Part shown: piece by piece, positions 6,195 to 7,750 of the stretch
Layout of the letters: each line of letters opens with the position of its first letter
Position numbering within the stretch: position 1 is the first letter of the stretch
Origin: DASZHC01 sp035938215
Lineage (GTDB): Bacteria; Verrucomicrobiota; Verrucomicrobiia; Chthoniobacterales; JAFAMB01
Direction: 5' to 3'
NCBI GenBank assembly: GCA_035938215.1
Contig: DASZHC010000255.1
Span: 1 to 7,750, forward strand
DNA: 7,750 nucleotides
Notes under the pieces: generated by a model
What the model was told of the DNA's origin: nothing
Database searches by the model: none
The model's input: the letters and a program-made list of their open reading frames with translations, nothing else
Translations under genes and position numbers: made by a program

Positions 6195-7124
6195 ATGAAT
6201 TTCGCTATTCTCTTCCTGTGGTTCCTAACGGCTTCGTTCGGACGGGCGGACGAAAATTCATACGGCCACCATCGCACCAAGAAGAGCGCTGGGAAAAGTC
6301 AACATACAGCTTCCGGGCCGCATCGGAGGCATTCCATTCAGCAAAGCGATTCTGAGGACGATGGAACTCCCGCGCCAAATTCAAAGAAAGGTTCGACCGA
6401 GGAATCGCCGAAGGATGCAAACTCTGAACCTACCCCTTCGCCGGCTCCGGCGAGCGTGGCCACAGTGAAGCCGGAAGATATCCGCGAGTTCAACGAGCAA
6501 CCCCCGAAAGTCCAGCAATTGATTCGTGACGCGTTGGCGCTCACCGAACAGAATCTTACATACACGTACGGATCATCCGATCCTTCGGCAGGCGGTATGG
6601 ATTGTTCCGGATTTATTTACTATGTGCTGACGAAGTCGGGATTTAAGAATGTCCCCAGAGATGCAAGCGAGCAATATGCATGGATCCGGCAGGATAGTAA
6701 TTTCCGCGCGGTACTCAGCCGTGATTCAAAATCTTTCGAGTTTCGAGAACTGAGGCCCGGAGACCTGATGTTCTGGTCAGGAACCTACAAGATCGACCGC
6801 GAGATCCCGATTACGCACGTCATGATTTACCTGGGAACCGAGAAATCGACGAAAAAGCCCGTCATCGTCGGAGCAAGCGATGGTCGATCCTACGCAGGCA
6901 TACGGCGCAACGGCGTGAGCGTTTTCGACTTTAAAATGCCGGGCGGCCAGCCGAATAGCGGCGACCCGGATCTGATCGCACGTTTCGAGGGCTACGGCAC
7001 CATACCGGGTCTGCGCGAATCCGCGCGGGCGAATGAGGTGAGAAATTTCTCTGAATCTAGTTCCGAGGCAACACCTAAGCCGGTTCCTAAAAAGAGCGAA
7101 TCACCGCTCAGCAAGGGCGATTGA
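6195..7124 (+). CDS. Exported NlpC/P60-family cell-wall hydrolase
   Basis: A 309-residue secreted protein with a signal peptide (MNFAILFLWFLTASFGRA, likely cut after Ala18). A disordered linker of about 85 residues follows, first His/Lys/Ser-rich, then acidic, then Pro/Ala-rich (PTPSPAPAS). The NlpC/P60 domain spans about 103-270. NlpC/P60 enzymes are cysteine peptidases that usually cut peptidoglycan stem peptides. The nucleophile is Cys137 in GGMDCSGFIYYVL, with LRPGDLMFW (186-194) and catalytic His208 in ITHVMIYLG. The third polar residue, often His in an 'IHAS'-like motif, seems to be replaced: the matching segment reads IVGASDG (224-230). A basic Pro/Ser-rich tail ends the protein. The frame stays open back to GTG 6012, but that 61-codon extension is Arg-rich, covers the hairpins and would bury the signal peptide; ATG 6195 is clearly better. 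No Shine-Dalgarno precedes it. Confidence 0.92.
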   Translation: MNFAILFLWFLTASFGRADENSYGHHRTKKSAGKSQHTASGPHRRHSIQQSDSEDDGTPAPNSKKGSTEESPKDANSEPTPSPAPASVATVKPEDIREFNEQPPKVQQLIRDALALTEQNLTYTYGSSDPSAGGMDCSGFIYYVLTKSGFKNVPRDASEQYAWIRQDSNFRAVLSRDSKSFEFRELRPGDLMFWSGTYKIDREIPITHVMIYLGTEKSTKKPVIVGASDGRSYAGIRRNGVSVFDFKMPGGQPNSGDPDLIARFEGYGTIPGLRESARANEVRNFSESSSEATPKPVPKKSESPLSKGD

Positions 7125-7222
7125 GGCACGATTCAGGATGTTTGCCTTCTGACATGCTCGTCCAAAAATTACTTGATTCCGCAGGATTCTAACGCATCCT
7201 TGGAGGCTCAATTCTTTAAAGC

Positions 7223-7295
7223 GCGGGTGTAGCTCAGTCGGTAGAGCACTTCCTTGCCAAGGAAGATGTCGCGAGTTCGAGTCTCGTCGCCCGCT
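7223..7295 (+). tRNA. tRNA-Gly (anticodon GCC)
   Basis: A full cloverleaf can be drawn. The acceptor GCGGGTG pairs with CGCCCGC (one T-G pair), the D arm is GCTC/GAGC, and the anticodon stem CTTCC/GGAAG encloses loop TTGCCAA with GCC at 7256-7258. The T arm GCGAG/CTCGT has the loop TTCGAGT. The discriminator is T7295 and the 3' CCA is not encoded, so it must be added after transcription. It reads toward the integrase gene, and its 3' half is the likely attachment site for the element that follows. Confidence 0.97.
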
Positions 7296-7338
7296 CCCTA
7301 TTCGTTCTTTTGTAACTCTCTCTGCTTCAAGTGATTAC

Positions 7339-7356
7339 TCTCTTATTCAGAAGAGA
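7339..7356 (+). terminator. Possible terminator after tRNA-Gly
   Basis: TCTCTT (7339-7344) pairs with AAGAGA (7351-7356) around the loop ATTCAG, followed by only ATTT. The stem is short and the T-run weak. It is 44 bases beyond the mature tRNA end, a plausible place to stop the precursor. Confidence 0.3.
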
Positions 7357-7443
7357 ATTTGGGTCCGTAAACGATTAGAATCGGACGATAGCGGCTCAAA
7401 TACTTAGGTCGTTTTGTGTTCTAAACGTTCTTCGTGCACAGAT

Positions 7444-7483
7444 TGGTAGAGTAGAGTGGTAGACATTTTCCTTAGACGGTCTA
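7444..7483. promoter_or_regulatory. Short direct repeats and odd palindrome upstream of the integrase gene
   Basis: TGGTAGA occurs at 7444-7450 and 7457-7463 with a further GTAGA between them (7451-7455). TAGAC-G-GTCTA (7473-7483) is an 11-base perfect inverted repeat ending 12 bases before the GTG. This arrangement would suit integrase arm sites or an operator, but it is read from pattern alone. Confidence 0.25.
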
Positions 7484-7495
7484 GGTTGTCTCCTG

Positions 7496-7750
7496 GTGAG
7501 AACCAAAACCAAAACGCCAAATCGCCTCAAAGGGCTCTACCGGATGCCGGGGTCACGTTTTTGGTGGTTCCGATGGACGGAGTACGGCACGCGTTACGCG
7601 AAATCGCTTAAGACTGATGATGAAGCTTGCGCCATCACCAAGGCACAGGCAATCCTCGCTCAAGGCTTGATTGCGGCTGAAGAGTACTACCCCTCCGAAC
7701 CACCGGCACGAAGACGGGAAATTCACGGTTTGATTGACCAATACCTCAAA
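7496..7750 (+). CDS. Tyrosine-recombinase-type integrase, N-terminal part (runs off right edge)
   Basis: The first 85 codons of a gene that continues past the window. After a basic start (RTKTKTPNRLKGLYR) comes a segment typical of the N-terminal arm-type DNA-binding fold of phage-like integrases (GSRFWWFRWTEYGTRYAKSL, 18-37), where a beta hairpin of aromatic residues is followed by 'KTDDEACAITKAQAILAQ', the helix seen in tRNA-targeting integrases. The last residues (REIHGLIDQYLK) look like the opening of the SAM-like core-binding domain. The catalytic Arg/His/Tyr residues would lie outside the window, so the class is inferred. GTG 7496 is the best start; CTG 7493 is the only close alternative, an in-frame TAG lies at 7460-7462, and no Shine-Dalgarno is evident. 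Its place after tRNA-Gly on the same strand supports the call. Confidence 0.75.
   Translation, partial: MRTKTKTPNRLKGLYRMPGSRFWWFRWTEYGTRYAKSLKTDDEACAITKAQAILAQGLIAAEEYYPSEPPARRREIHGLIDQYLK

Larger units (their letters stand above)
7276..7750 (+). mobile_element. Integrase-proximal end of a putative tRNA-Gly-integrated element
   Basis: A tRNA gene followed within 200 bp by an integrase gene in the same orientation is the classic left end of an integrative element or genomic island. The crossover would lie within the tRNA 3' half (about 7276-7295), which the element would restore. The 200 bp between tRNA and integrase have no gene; they hold a small hairpin, short direct repeats and an operator-like palindrome. 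No second copy of the tRNA 3' end is visible here, as expected if the other end is beyond the window. An old, immobile remnant cannot be excluded. Confidence 0.5.

Noticed and set aside
1..7750. CRISPR array, toxin-antitoxin pair or phage-defence operon
   Set aside because: No evenly spaced direct repeats and no recognisable defence or toxin gene; all complete genes have ordinary repair, metabolic or envelope assignments.

Overview
The window looks like a stretch of chromosome from a moderate-GC, free-living Gram-negative-type bacterium. Several things together suggest the Verrucomicrobiota (soil Chthoniobacterales-like): the long RecQ, the envelope gene set, the style of the integrase N-terminus, and GGACGGCCTCCG-type palindromic repeats between genes. 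That placement comes from recalled resemblance, not a search, and is tentative.

Left part (1-3302), genes on the minus strand. An open frame runs off the left edge (1 to about 276) and encodes an unrecognised Trp-rich protein; its 5' end lies beside a palindromic repeat (379-463). Next is a complete recQ helicase gene (527-2623). It follows, by 43 bp, a histidine-phosphatase (phosphoglycerate-mutase-like) gene (2667-3302); the two may be co-transcribed leftwards.

Middle part (3303-7124), genes on the plus strand. A divergent intergenic region of about 380 bp holds an orphan terminator-like hairpin. Three envelope-related genes follow: an exported YHS-domain protein (3685-4281), an MscS-family mechanosensitive channel (4509-5945) and an exported NlpC/P60 cell-wall hydrolase (6195-7124). 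A second copy of the repeat (4323-4416, inverted relative to the first) lies between the YHS and channel genes. The channel start region is odd: its only Shine-Dalgarno-like motif serves an ATG-TAA start-stop pair in the channel's own frame, and the ATG used afterwards sits inside a perfect 16-bp palindrome. The hydrolase is preceded by a run of five short hairpins, one presenting a three-codon ORF behind a G-rich ribosome-binding motif.

Right part (7223-7750). A complete tRNA-Gly(GCC) gene is followed 200 bp later, on the same strand, by the first 85 codons of a tyrosine-recombinase-type integrase that runs off the right edge. This is the usual layout for the integrase-proximal end of an element inserted at a tRNA 3' end, so an accessory region probably begins here and continues past the window.

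No complete new system is visible. The items most worth following up are the paired REPIN-like repeats, the unusual translation-start architecture of the channel gene, the multi-hairpin leader of the NlpC/P60 gene, and the island edge.
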